Below, piece after piece: positions 37,470 to 49,115 of a DNA stretch of 64,000 bases. The translations under genes were made by a program, and so were the position numbers. Below the pieces are notes generated by a model that worked only from the letters and a program-made list of their open reading frames with translations, did not search any database and had not been told where the DNA came from. Source of the DNA: Pseudocercospora fijiensis CIRAD86 (Eukaryota; Ascomycota; Dothideomycetes; Mycosphaerellales; Mycosphaerellaceae); the NCBI RefSeq assembly GCF_000340215.1, contig NW_006921538.1, positions 1,984,001 to 2,048,000 of the forward strand, read 5' to 3'. Position 1 is the stretch's first letter, and every line of letters starts with the position of its first letter.

Positions 37470-39021
37470 ATGCTACACGACCTACCTATCGAAATACTAG
37501 CTCTCGTATGCGAGCATTTGTTGTATTGTACTGGGATACGCCAGTCGGCTCTTCTTAGGCGCGTATGCAAGAGGTTTGACCAATGCCTTCTGGACGCCAT
37601 CTATGGCTTGCCCACATTCGAGAATCCCGATGAACAAAGCCCAAGCCATATTTCACGACACCATCACATAAGTAAGACCATGCTTGAAGGGCTTCTTACT
37701 TCAAAATTGAAAATCAAGGGCGAGTGGCGACCGCTGACTCGAGAGATTCTCCGCTCGGTACAGGTGACTAGAACTACGATCGAGGGAGCTGCAGAGGACC
37801 TATACGAGCGCGCCTTCGTACGCCTCGCGCTAGACCAGCTTCCGTTGTCCCGAATTGTTCAGGATCTGGTTCCGACTGGGACTTCGTGTGAAAGAAATGC
37901 AGCTCGTCTCCTCGACAATGCACTTGCTGCAGCAGTTTTCCTGAACCGGGCTTCCGATGTGCAGGCTTTCATGGAGCTCGGAGCTAATGCTTCTGGCCGA
38001 ACAACGTGGTTTGGTGATACCTTAGTCGTCGCTGGATCTCACGCAGGGGTGGACGTTTTCTATCTCATTTTAAGGGCTACTCTGCGGTCGCACCGGAACT
38101 TGGCGATATCCCGGCTTATCATGTCCCTCGAGCACGCCGCCGAACGTGGGAGAGCTGCTTTGTTCTGCCCACGACTGTGGGCCGAGATAGAGAGACTGTT
38201 CACGGATTTGTCGCCTTCTCACTGCTTTGGCCCGGCCCTGAAGAGCGCCGCCCTAGCATCTCAGAACAGCACTGTGCTAGCCATCTTTGAATTGCTTCAT
38301 ACGCATGGTGTTGCTCTCGAAGTCGCATTCAGCAACGAGTTTTGGGCTGAGACTCTTCGAATCGTGGCGGCGAATGGATCTATCTGCGTGGCACAGCTTA
38401 TCCTTGGCAATACTTCGCAGTTCCAACACCCGGGTAGCTTGGATGTTCATCTTGAGGATGCTTGCCGAAACGGTCATTTTTCAATGGTGCGGCTTCTAAT
38501 CTCGCACAAGCAAGTAAACTCATACGCGGGAGCGATGTACTGGGCCGCTCGTGGCCTTCACTACGAAATTTTACGTTTCCTTTCCTGTCATCCTCCACGA
38601 TCTGGTTCGATGAGCGTTGAAGACGCTTTGTGTGGTGCGTTCGCGGATCGAACTCATTTGGCTTCCGTGATGGAGACAATGTCGAGTCTCACATCTGTAG
38701 ACCAGGCTAGTCGGGAGCAAAGCTTCTGTCAGATGGCTGTAAGATTACAACTGGACGCCGTGCGGGCTCACAATCAGCAGAATAATCCACCAGCTGAGAC
38801 CGATGGAGATCCATTCCAAAGTCTTTTGCCGATCGGTCAAGTCAAGCTCGCGCAAGCATGCTCAGCGGGGGATTTTCCTACTTTCTGCCGCCTTGTGTGT
38901 GCACCTGACGAACACTATGCGGCCGAGAATTATACAGCAGGAGCGTTTTCGTCAACCATCAACTACCAGCGTCCTGGAATGCTTCAGTTCTTGTGCGAGA
39001 AATTTCCCTCAAGCAAGTTTT
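37470..39021 (+). pseudogene. F-box/ankyrin-repeat protein, 5' block of a transposon-split gene
   Basis: The N-terminus MLHDLPIEILALVCEHLLY followed by RRVCKRFDQCLLDAI fits an F-box motif (SCF ubiquitin-ligase adaptor). Then come diverged ankyrin-type helices, e.g. HLEDACRNGHFSMVRLLI and AMYWAARGLHYEILRFLS. Codon 517 ends at 39,020. The sequence is then interrupted at target GTTTT (39,017-39,021) by the Copia element, so translation now ends after a few LTR-derived residues (FYLM, stop at 39,030-39,032). Base usage is normal with no internal stops, so interruption is recent compared with flanking repeats, or the gene escaped RIP because it is single copy. Could still make a 520-aa truncated protein. 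Confidence 0.85.
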
Positions 39022-39148
39022 ACTTGATGTAACTGATGTATTAGAAGAAGGACTAATCTATGTAGAAGTCCGAAGATAGAGTGCAGCAGTTGTAGCCTCA
39101 GGCATTAGGTACGTAATGGACCCTAATACCTAGGCATATACTCTAAGT
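39022..39148 (-). repeat. LTR of Copia element (3' LTR in coding orientation)
   Basis: 127 bp beginning ACTTGATGTAACTGATG and ending ACTCTAAGT. It differs from the partner LTR only at transitions: TAGGTACGTAATGG here against CAGGCACGTGATGG in the partner, while the reverse holds near the left end (ACTTGATGTAACTGATG here, ACTTAATGTAACTAATG there). Confidence 0.9.
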
Positions 39149-39319
39149 TACCCCCTTAGCACGTATATATCGCTATAGAATGAAACAAACAACACAATAG
39201 CCATTCTGTTAGCAAAGCAAACAAGGGGTATTAGGTAAGCAGAAACAGGTAAACAAACTGGACTACTCTTAGGTTAGACAAAGTAAACAAAGGCCCTCCT
39301 TAGTATTTAGCAGCTAGCT

Positions 39320-42300
39320 TCGTAGCGTTCTTAATAGCGGCCTTGCAATCTACTAGGTTTAGTTGTTTAATAAAGCGGCCGTACTTAGTCTTATTAAGCG
39401 GCTTAGTAAAGCTATCGGCTATCTAATTATGTGTGCTAACCTATTAGACGACAATAGTACTATTAGTAATCTTCTCTCGAATGTAGTAGATACGAGCATC
39501 TATATGCTTCGTACGGCTATTAATAGTAGACTTAGTAATAGCGATAGCGGACTAATTGTCCTCGTAGAGCGTAACTAGAAGAATATAGCCCTTATAACTA
39601 ATTTCCTTTAATAAGCGAGCTAAGGCAACTGCTTCCTTAGCCCCTATAGTAAGTTGAATATACTTAGCTTTAGTTGATAATAGTGTAACGAGTGTCTAGC
39701 GGCCGGACTTATATAATAGAGGTCCGCCTGCAATAGTAAAGTAGAAGCCGCCCGTAGAGCGACGAGTGACTAGATTATTAGCCTATAAGGCGTTACAGTA
39801 TCTAGCGAATTTGAGGTCGTTAGCCTCGTTCTAATTGCCTTGAAAGCGTATACTACGACTAAGGGTACTAACTAGGTACTTAATTAGCTAAAGGAGCGCG
39901 GCATAATGCTCTTTAGTAGGGTTGGAGATAAATCGTAATAATAGGCCTGCAGTATAGCAAGCATTAGGTCGTATAATTATGGCTAGCTACAGTGCCTTAC
40001 TAACACCTTCTTAATACTAAGTCTTAAAGGCGGTACTAGCTGTATAGCCCTTAGGTGCGCGTTGAATAGACGTCTTAATATAGCGAGGCGCTATTAGAGT
40101 AGCTAGACCGATACGGCTACGCATACTATATTTCTCACTAAGCCTATTTAGATAGGCATCCTAAACGATATAGATAGTACGTTAGTTGCGGTCACGGATG
40201 ATCCTTATGCCGAGATAGTAGTATAGGTTACTAAGTTCTCGCATGCTAAATCGGTCCTTTAGTATCTAAGTAACGGCTTCTAGTGCTAACAGGCTGTAGG
40301 CGATAATGATTATATTATCGACGTAGATAACGATAATCGAGCCGCTAACAACGTGTTTAAACACATATACGTTAGTTATTATTAGTACAAAGTTCAGGCT
40401 CTTTAAGTACTTCCAAAGCTCTTTATACTATAGCATTAGTAACTGCTTTAGACTATATAGTGCCTTTAGTAATAGGCAAACTATGCCCTTGCTACTACGG
40501 TCCTCAAAACCGTGTAGCTGTTTAACGTAGATCTTGTGCTTGTCGCCGATAAGGGCATTAAGGAAGGCAGTTAGGATATTATACTGTTTAGCCTCTAAGT
40601 CGTAATAAGCAATCAAGCTAAACAGTGCTCGCAGCGTAGATGGCTTAGCGACAGCCGTATAGGTCTCGTTATAATCCTGTCCTTTAACCTATATAAAGCT
40701 ACGGACGACCTAACGAGCCTTAAACCGGCTTAGATTGCTATTAGCATTACGCTTGATAGTAAACACCTATCGGCTACGGACAACCTTCCTGCCTTCTAGC
40801 ACCTCTAACCGAGATATATAAACCTATATATAGTTGTCAATTAGTGACTTGTACTTAGCCTTATAGGCCTCCTTCTACTATAGCTAATATAGTGACTAAG
40901 TCGCCTCCTTATAGCTCTTCGGAATAGGGATAGTGTCTCTATTAGACTGTTTAGCAATGTAATAGGAAGCTATGAAACCCTTAACATAGGCTATCGGCAT
41001 GTTAGCTATATTGCGGCGCGTAGAGCGCTTAATACTAGTATTAGCTAGATAGCTACGCAACAGTTTACGAGCGCTCTTATTGCTTCGTGTCTTGCGTATA
41101 GAACGACTACTAGTCTCGGTTGGCCGCTCAAACTTAGGCAACTAACTAGGCTTACCTTTCTTAGCCTATGGATTATATACAGGCTGTTCCTTAGCGGACT
41201 AGAAACTATCCTTATTACTCGATACTAGTAGTTAAACGTCTAGAAGGTCGTCCTCGATTAGCAATAGACTAACAACCTCGTCGGCTAAGTCCTGCACTAG
41301 CCCTTCTAGAGGTTGTTCTTCTTGCTAAGCTAGAAGTTGCTAGACTATACTAGCGGCTTCTAATAGGGGCGGAGGCTCGTTGCTTATAGCATTAAACAGA
41401 GCCGGCATAATAGACTCAATGCTGATAAACTCGCTTTTAGAAGGGTTATTAGGGTTAGTGTACGGATCTATACTATTTAGAAGTAGAAGGTCACTATCTA
41501 ACTTAATAAACTGAACATCCTTAGAAGCGATAACCTTGCGCTAATTAGGCAGGTAGATTATGTACTTTCTAGAGTCTATAGAGCCCTTAGTATAGCTAAC
41601 TAGCTTGCTAACTAGGCCTCTGCTGTCTATCTTCTTTCTACGAGCAATACTGTAATCGTAGGCAATTAACGTATAGCTATACGCTCGAAGGTGCTAAAGA
41701 CGCGGCTGTATTCGTAACCAATTGAGCTCCTTAGCGATAATAGTATATAGGCTTCCTCCGTTAGCGGTTAGCGTAATATTAAGGACCTATATAGCGGAGG
41801 TAATAGTATATAGCTATAGGAACTTAGGAAGGTTAGCCTGCAGTATTATCTTTCTCGTAGTCGTATATACGATATAATTGCTAATCTTAGTAAGGCTATT
41901 CTAAGTAGAAGAATAAGGAGCCGTAATCTACAGTACAATGCCCTCGTCTCGAGCCTAGCTTAATAGCTAATTTCCGCCGTATTCACCCTCTCTATCGAGG
42001 CGGTAGATTGGGATTGAATAACTAGTCTGTGTACGGATATGTATACGATAGTCCTTAATAGCTACTGCAGCCCCTAACTTAAGCGTGCTAGCATATTCGT
42101 GTCGATAGCCTAACTTAGCGCATGTGAACAGTGTAAAATAGCGCTCCTGCAACAGACTAGGATTGGTAATAGTAACTATATCTATACAGACAATATAATA
42201 GATCGTAGATGGTCGTACGCGTAGCAGCCGATTGTACTCCTTATATGATATAGCTATACGATAGGCAATGCAGTTGCGGAAGTCCTTCTTAGTACTAGTA

Positions 42301-43300
42301 ATAACAATCTGACCCTCAGATTCTATTCTTAGCAGCTTACGGTGATGAATATAGCTATATCGCAGATGCTACTCGTCTATAGTGCCTATAGGCACCCCCT
42401 TCTTCGACAGAAGGGCAACCACTTCACTATCTAGACTAGAGGTTAGTATATAGAGGTAGGGAAGACCATTTTTACGGTATGTCTGAGCGACAGTGACCTT
42501 ATTGCCCTCTACTATCGTAAACAGGATACGCTTATTATTTCGGTAGAAACAACCCTTGTCGGCAAGCTTCTTAGTAGATAGAAGGTTAGCTGCTAGACCT
42601 GGAATATACAGCGTATTAGACAGCTTTATATTGCTAACACTACGCTTATTGACAACCTTAGTTTAAGCTATACTAACTATCGTAGCGTGCTTCGTGTTGC
42701 TACTAAACCGGATAGGAATGTAGCAGCCTTTATATTTAATAAGTAGTAAGGGGTTATTGACTATATATATACTAGTACCTAAGTCGATAACCTAATTAGT
42801 AGTACGAGTGCTAGCCGTGAGAGCCGTAGAAACCTAGTCGCTAACAGTAACTATAGTAGCGCTTATAGTAAAGGCGTAATTGTAGTTTAGGTCTAATAAC
42901 ACCCCCGGGGTAGCATTAGCCGTATACAGCCCCTAAGTACCATTTTAACTACCCTAACTAGACGGCTACTGTTGCTACTAAGCAGTTAACGCCTATTGTT
43001 ACTTCTTCTTAGCCTTCTACTTCTCGCGACGAAGACGGTCTTCTTCCTTTAGGTAAGGGTATTTGGTATAGTACCGATCGGATAGGTAAGCGCCTTAGTA
43101 GTATAAGCACTTCTCGCGATTCTAACTATTCTAGCTGTTTCTACTACGACTACGACTATTGTTGCTATTTCCGCGGCTACTACGGCCGCTACGGTTCGAG
43201 TTACCTCGACCGTTGCTATTACTATTGCTACCTTGCTATTGTTAGCGCTAGAGACCGAAGAAACTATTATATTAGGCCTAGTTCAGTTAAGCTACATTCT
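39320..43300 (-). pseudogene. Copia gag-pol relic: zinc knuckle, integrase, RT, RNase H
   Basis: On the minus strand in 5'-to-3' order: a nucleocapsid knuckle near 43,070-43,115 (KCLYYQGAYLSDRYY, with Cys and His codons changed to Tyr); an integrase region about 42,700-41,900; a Pro/Ser-rich linker; reverse transcriptase around 40,900-40,150, including AYYDLEAKQYNILTAFLNAL, FEDRSSKGIVCLLLKALYSL and KQ (40,430-40,616); RNase H about 39,900-39,320 with STKAKYIQLTIGAKEAVALA, RTKHIDARIYYIREKI and the C-terminal SFTKPLNKTKYGRFIKQLNL. All domains are split by TAG and TAA codons of RIP type. Confidence 0.85.
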
Positions 43301-44219
43301 TATTAAGCAACGCGCTAATAATGTTGTTAAGGGTATTGTTATTAATAGTGTACTCTAAGGCGCGTATTTGCTTACGGCGTATCTGTACGAAAGCCTCGTA
43401 GAATAGAGAGATCTGCATAATGAATATATAGACAGCCTAATACTAGCTAATAGCTAATTTAGTATCCTTTAAGGCACTAAGCTTCTTCTTGTAATTATTG
43501 CAGAACTTCTTAATGTCCTTGCTATTATACCGAAGGGTAATATATTCCTAGTAGAGCATAAATTTAGTAGACCCACCTTTACTAGTGTATTTCTTCTTAA
43601 GGAAGTCCTATACTTCCTAGGATATAGATAGACTAAGCAGTAATTGTTAAATATTACTAATACAATTAGCAAAGATCTAGGTACGCGCTGTTTAATCTTT
43701 AGAGTCCTATTTATCTTAGCGGTCTTCAAACTCCTTAGAAGACTTACTAGAGGCCTTAGAAAGGGGTCGCTAGCGGATGCCTTATATATAGCGCTAGACC
43801 GATATACCTTTAAGGGCGCCTTTAGCGGCGTAGGCCTATACTAGATAATTCTCCTTATTCTTTAGCTTAGGGATGTTGCTTATATAAGCGTTAGTAGTTA
43901 TAGGGGGAGCTATTACGGACAGCGACGGCGATATAGAAACTATAGACTTTGTCTTAAGGGGCGGCCGATAGGCGCGCCTATATTCTAGTATAGCGGACAG
44001 CTAATACTAATATTAGAAACCGGTATAGCGGACAGCTAATACGGATAGTAACCGACTCGAGTCGGACTAGCACCTACTAGAACACTCGAGGGCGGCGAGG
44101 GTAGCGGCGACGATAATAGTGCTAGCGCAATTTTTAGTAACGAGCGCTATCTACGTAGTAGTCGGATTAACTATTAGAATACGTATAGAATGCGTTAGAA
44201 ACGTAGGGGGCTTATAACC

Positions 44220-44346
44220 ACTTAATGTAACTAATGTATTAGAAGAAGGACTAATCTATATAGAAGTCCGAAGATAGAGTATAGCAGTTGCAGCCTCAGG
44301 CATCAGGCACGTGATGGACCCTGACACCTAGGCATACACTCCAAGT
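44220..44346 (-). repeat. LTR of Copia element (5' LTR in coding orientation)
   Basis: 127-bp partner of the left LTR, ending ACTCCAAGT immediately before the second GTTTT target copy. It retains CpA and TpG in its right two thirds (GGCATCAGGCACGTGATGG) but has lost them in its left part, so RIP was patchy within one LTR. Confidence 0.9.
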
Positions 44347-44351
44347 GTTTT

Positions 44352-44907
44352 TTGCCGCTGGAGCCCTGCTCAATGTCCGGTCTACGGCTGTATTTCAGGT
44401 GTTGCTTGACAACGGATGGACGATCGACTCTTGTTCGAGCCGAGAAAAGCCGCCAATACTCGCGTAAGTCAGACTCATTTCGCTGGGCAGAGCATTGGTG
44501 ACAATTCCGATTAGAAGCATCGCTGGGAGCGAAGAATTGACTCGATGGCTCATAAGGCATGGTGCTGATCCAAACGCACGATGTGCTTGGGATATCACTC
44601 CTTTGTCTGCTGCAATCTGCCGAGGGTCGTTAAGCACTATCAAGCTGATGCTCCAATGCGGCGGCGACACGCGCTTTGGGCAGCTGCTGCATTTTGCAGT
44701 GGAGAGGGGGTCACCTGATCAGCTAGCTATCATCGACATGCTACTAGCATTCGGTCTTTCAGTGAATGCTCGCATGTTCGAGAACTGTAGAACCTCATGG
44801 ACATACAACAAGCCATACGGAATGGGAACCGCTCTGCATAAAGCAGCAGAGCTTGGCAAGCTGGATGTTGTGACTTATTTGCTTGAGCGCGGCGCAGATC
44901 CCCTTAA
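44352..44907 (+). pseudogene. Ankyrin gene, middle block with one intron
   Basis: This block continues the frame of 37,470-39,021: the split Phe codon is completed by 44,352-44,353 and then reads AAGALLNVRSTAVFQVLLDN. A 51-bp intron (44,464-44,514, GTAAGT...TTAG) has an in-frame TAA; splicing it joins PPILA to SIAGSEELTRW. Classical ankyrin repeats follow: WLIRHGADPNARCAWDITPL, then SAAICRGSLSTIKLMLQ, and finally GTALHKAAELGKLDVVTYLL and ERGADP. The block ends in a TTAA (44,904-44,907), the piggyBac target. Reading on into the transposon gives a false stop at 44,921. Confidence 0.88.
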
Positions 44908-45129
44908 CCGCCTCCGTGGTTAAGTCCGTCGAACACCCACCCTGGCAATCCCCTTGTCAGGTTCCACTTTCCATGCTAAATCCGGTGTAGTGCCATACAA
45001 ACCTGCATCGCCCCTCGAACAGCGAAGCTGTCCGATTGGGGCTCGGATTCAGCCGTAGTGGAGCTCAAGGTTAAGAAGCCGACACCTTCACGAGTCGTCC
45101 TTGTTAGCTAAAGGCTCTGCAGTTATCAA

Positions 45130-45720
45130 ACCTTAGCAAGTGAAGGTCTACAACAAGGTATAGAAGAAGGCATAATAGAAGCGCTAAGCACGCTATCGAG
45201 ACAGGTATATAGACAATAGACTATACATATAGATTGAGACCTTCTAATAACTAATTAGCTACTACTACTAACGATAACCGAGTCTCGGCTGTCTCGTACA
45301 CGCCGTCGACTAAGTCGCTATTAGCTTAGTAAGGACATACTCCGAGTACTAATTGAACCGCCGAGTCTACTTAAGAAGTAGTTCAATATTAGTCTACTTA
45401 TAGCGAAGGTTAACCTCCTCGTAGAGGCAGTAAAGGACTTAAGAGTAGACGTAAACCTTCTATAGAAGAAGGAGGCTAAGGAGTCGCCTATAGTAGCTGC
45501 TAGCTCTGCCGAAGAAGGCTCTCAAAGTAAGGCAACGGTTGTTGTTACTATTAAGAGATCGGAGTTTAAGGCGCTTTAGCGCGAGGTTGCTTACCTTCGC
45601 GAGACGATTGCCGCACTCGTAAAGCAGCAGTATGCCTTGAATGTAGTCTCCGAGTCCAATATAGAAGCAATAGCGACTGTCGTTAACCGCTAGCGGCGCT
45701 CGAGGCATTATTAGGGTTAA
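45130..45720 (+). pseudogene. Unidentified second ORF of the piggyBac element
   Basis: A plus-strand frame, open apart from RIP-type stops, reads DILRVLIEPPSLLKKQFNIS and then a helical, probably coiled-coil tail (KRSEFKALQREVAYLRETIA, LVKQQYALNVVSESNIEAI). I do not recognise the family. It may be an accessory protein or the remains of an older insertion within the element. Confidence 0.4.
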
Positions 45721-46299
45721 GTCTCAAGCTCTCGAAGAAGGACTATAGATTAGCCTTATTGTGCTATATTAAGTCGCATAGATTGCATAGTGCTATAGGA
45801 CCGCAATATAAGCAAGCCATTGTAGTCTAGTATTCTTATATACGTCCGAGAGGCTAGTATTTAAGACCCTAAGCGGTCCTTACGTACTTGCAGAGATAGC
45901 AACGCTACATTGCTAGAACAGACTTCCGCGTATAGATAGCGTTACCGCTACGAGCGAGGCGCCTTGCTTCTTCCGCTGCAGGAAGGCTATCGCCCTTCCT
46001 AATCTAATGTCGCTTAGATCGCTTTCTACTGCTATTATAGCGGTGACCTACGATGAACTAACCCTAGCTTCTAGGGGGTAGTGGAGTTGGTGTACGAAGA
46101 GCCCTATCCGCCGCCTCTACCGCTAGGCGAGTATTCTTCTCGTTCTGTGCCTTCTAGACTATTTGCTACGCTAATTTAACTCTAAACTCGCGTTAGTAAG
46201 TAAAGTCTTTATTAGCCTTATCGCCTCGAAGGAGTATGTATACGTTTACAATAGCGGCATTAAGTAGGAAGTAGAAAAGAGGGTACTAGCCCTTCCGCG

Positions 46300-48150
46300 A
46301 CTTATACTAAGAGGAATAGTAGAACCGGAGCTAATCGTAGATATCTACGCTACCTATACTATTATTATAGCGAGCGGCGATGCTTAGCAATAACTTAAGT
46401 TCTCGCTCTTCTTTCTAGTAAGGTCGTACGTAGTTATCGATAAAGGCGTTATTGCAGGCTCGTAGTCGTGCCCTAAGGCGATTTTCTCGGCTTCGAGGAT
46501 CAATAGCGTTTGTAAGGAACTAAACGAGATTTCTGTCCTGCTAGACAACCGCCGCTACACTATAAATTACCTTATATAGCAGGGTATCGAATGGGAAACG
46601 AGTCGTCTTGCGATTTAGTAGTGGAAACGTTAATTTCTTCCGCTTTCCATTTTTTAGAAGCTAACCTAACTTCTCGAATTTGGCGCCTCTCTAAGGCTAC
46701 GATAAGGAACCGGATCGTATAGTGCCGGTCGCAGCAATTCCGAGATGCTTTAGAATAGCGAACAGGACAACGTTATTAAATAGATTGTCTATAAAGACGT
46801 AGAAGTAGTGTATTTAGAATGGAAGTTATAGCAATAGTCGAAGAACAGCGATTCTTAGCGGGCTTAGCCTTGCGCTAAGATTAACTCCGTAGGCGTAGTT
46901 GGTCGACTGTATGCTACTAGGCTCGCTTACGGCGCTTTCCGAGCTTTCCGTGCTTTCCGACTAGTTAGCGCCTCGCGAGGCAGGTGTAGGTGCAGGTGCG
47001 TAGAAGTCGACTTTTATTTTATTAACCTCGTAGACACTACTTATTCTATTACAACTACTACCCCTCGTAAGGCTATTAAGCCTGTCTCGACGCCTCTTAT
47101 TACTCTCCTTCGTACGGTCTAGTATTTCAGCGCTAGTAAGCTGCTTACGAACGACAACCGGCCGCTCGAGGACCCCGGTTACGAATTCGTCTGTTTCGGC
47201 TTCCTAAGAGTGTTGCTTTCGAGGGCTTGAGAATAAGAAGGAATACAGGTATCCACCTTCGTATAGGCAAAGGACATAGTATCCGATAGGCGTCGGCTTG
47301 CCTCGTATTATTATAATGTGACTAGACCGCCCTATAAACCGGATTATAGACTCGTTAAGCGATACATTAGTTCTAGGTATAACAATACTCTTGAACCTGT
47401 CTCGCAATAGGTCGGCTAATAGCAATATCCACGCCTACGTAGGCAATCCAGAGCCTCTTAGAATAGGACTTCTATACTGTAGAGCGGCCTTAATCTGTCG
47501 GAAGCGCTACTTACTTATATATTTAGCGATTGCGTAGACTAGCTAGTATTTGTCGTCCCTCTAGTAATCCGACTTGTCGGCCATTTGGATCGCTAACATA
47601 TAGATAATAAGGGCTACGAAGATTATTATATCTTCACGCCCTACTAATTTCCAAGGGTAACTAGATATAACAATCTTAGGTTCCCTATTGCGGCCAATTC
47701 GGGGGTTTCTAGCCTTGTCTAATTTGAACTCTTCTCGGGTCTCTGCATACTCGTTAGTATACTTCACTAGCCGGTCTATAACCTTATTAGTCTACAAGAG
47801 GTTAAAGAACTTATACTATACGTTATTAACCTCCGAGAGGTCGCCTTATAGGTAGGCAGGCAAGTTAACCCTCCGCTAGCGCTTATTGACCTCTAATAGC
47901 TCAAATAGGTCTTCCTATAGGTCGTCTTCTGTCGGATAATAGAGGCTACCGGCTCGGTTGTCGGTGCTAACAGTCTCGATTATATCGTCCTCGTTGCTAG
48001 TATTATATAGCTCCTAGTCAGACCCTCGAGGCGCCGCATTTGTTGCCCTCTTAAGAATTGGACCCTTAGTCTGTAAGTGCACGTACTTATCGTACTTAAT
48101 AGGGTCACTATAAGCCTCTTTAACCTGTTATAGCTACCCTTAGTTGTTGT
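46300..48150 (-). pseudogene. piggyBac transposase relic (DDE_Tnp_1_7 type)
   Basis: Reading down the minus strand: an acidic N-terminal part; VISSYPWKLVGREDIIIFVA (47,620-47,680); KYISKQRFRQIKAALQYRSP (about 47,460-47,525); then NVSLNESIIRFIGRS followed by GKPTPIGYYVLCLYEGGYLY (47,250-47,375), matching the piggyBac catalytic block (DE-x-MIPFKGR, KPxKxGFKxW). Further down FIDNLFNNVVLFAILKHLGI matches the late Asp region with the TGTxR motif after it. Cut-and-paste transposases of this family excise precisely at TTAA. Multiple stops show inactivity. Confidence 0.83.
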
Positions 48151-48438
48151 CTTCTTTATTAGCCTCTACGCTATCGATAACAGTAGCTTAGAAGCGGTCC
48201 ATTCTAGCTGCTAACCTAGCTGCTGACCTAGTAGGTTAGACTTCGCGGACTGAACCTTCAAGAGTCAGTATTCAGTCTCCGAGAGCGGCGACAGCTAGAA
48301 GAGGCAAAGCGCTGTTACAAGCGAGTCCAATTGAGCCTTGTCTATTCACCTGCAGAGCGGCTTCCATATGCTAACTAAGTGGACACTGTAGGGGTTGATC
48401 CCTGTTTTGCCGATGAACGCCGACAGCCAACGAGTTAA

Positions 48439-48556
48439 CCAAGGGGATCCTAAGCTAACCGACTCTGTGGGTCGCCTGGCTCGCGATATTGCGACATCTA
48501 AGGGGCACGTAAACATCGTTGCAGTAATTGACCAACACGCGGTCCAGCAACACTAA
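48439..48556 (+). pseudogene. Ankyrin gene, 3' block and natural stop
   Basis: Following the second TTAA the host frame resumes as QGDPKLTDSVGRLARDIATS and KGHVNIVAVIDQHAVQQH with TAA at 48,554-48,556. This is a last ankyrin repeat of the usual GRxAxDIAxxKGHxxIVxxL form. Coding lengths of all blocks (1552 + 112 + 393 + 118 nt) total 2175, i.e. 725 codons including the stop. Confidence 0.85.
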
Positions 48557-49115
48557 ATTGGCCCCAGGCGATCATGCTTTACATGAGCAGCGTCGTGATG
48601 AGACAGCAGGGCCTAGAGCTGAATCGGAGCTCCTAGGCAGTGCTACCAGCAATTGGCAACTTAGCAATGGCATCGACCACTCAAGGCTTCGAAACAAGCC
48701 TGTGCTCGGCTCAGGCTGAATGAGGAGCAAAGGAAACTCAACCACACCAAACCGCGCGAGCTATATCGCCCGACAGAGAGCATGACCGAAGAGAGTGTGT
48801 ATGGTTGGAAAGCTCCGGCAAGGACCTCGGATCAGATAGGCAGATCGTGCCGAATCTGATTAGTGGCTGCCGAACGGCGTCAAGTGAATTCAAGCTTGGC
48901 GGATCACCCCTCGGCATCCGGCATGAATACAAGTATTTTCAACAGTACTGGCTTCGACTTGTACGAAATGGAAATAGCGCTGGTCGCCACCCCACGGGTC
49001 CTGAGCATGATATATACTGGCCATTTCCCCTTCAAATTGCCGGAATCCTACAGCACGACTTACGCAGAACAGCAAACTTCTCTTTGAACTCCACAGAACG
49101 ATCCACACAAGCACC
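48557..49115. other. Intergenic region, promoter of the hydrophobin-like gene
   Basis: Normal base composition with no convincing coding frame. The short overlapping frames on both strands do not resemble proteins I know. The stretch presumably contains the ankyrin 3' end and the hydrophobin 5' region. Confidence 0.5.

Larger units (their letters stand above)
39022..44346 (-). mobile_element. Complete Ty1/Copia LTR retrotransposon, 5325 bp, inside the ankyrin gene
   Basis: Identical-length LTRs (127 bp: 39,022-39,148 and 44,220-44,346) flank a minus-strand gag-pol. The target duplication GTTTT is perfect (39,017-39,021 and 44,347-44,351). LTR ends are ACTTG...CAAGT, inverted to each other, rather than the usual TG...CA. 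Inside the coding-orientation 5' LTR the next bases are GGTTATAAGCCCC, a possible tRNA primer site. Integrase precedes reverse transcriptase, the Copia order. Coding frames carry many RIP-type stops. Confidence 0.9.
44908..48434 (-). mobile_element. piggyBac-type DNA transposon, 3527 bp, TTAA target, inside the ankyrin gene
   Basis: The target duplication TTAA is at 44,904-44,907 and 48,435-48,438; leaving out the element plus one TTAA restores the host reading frame exactly. Short imperfect terminal repeats are seen (CCGTGGTTAAGTCCGTCGAA at left; CGTTGGCTGTCGGCGTTC when the right end is complemented). The outer ~220 bp at each end are not RIP-damaged, whereas the interior is. It carries a minus-strand transposase and an additional plus-strand ORF. 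Confidence 0.85.
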
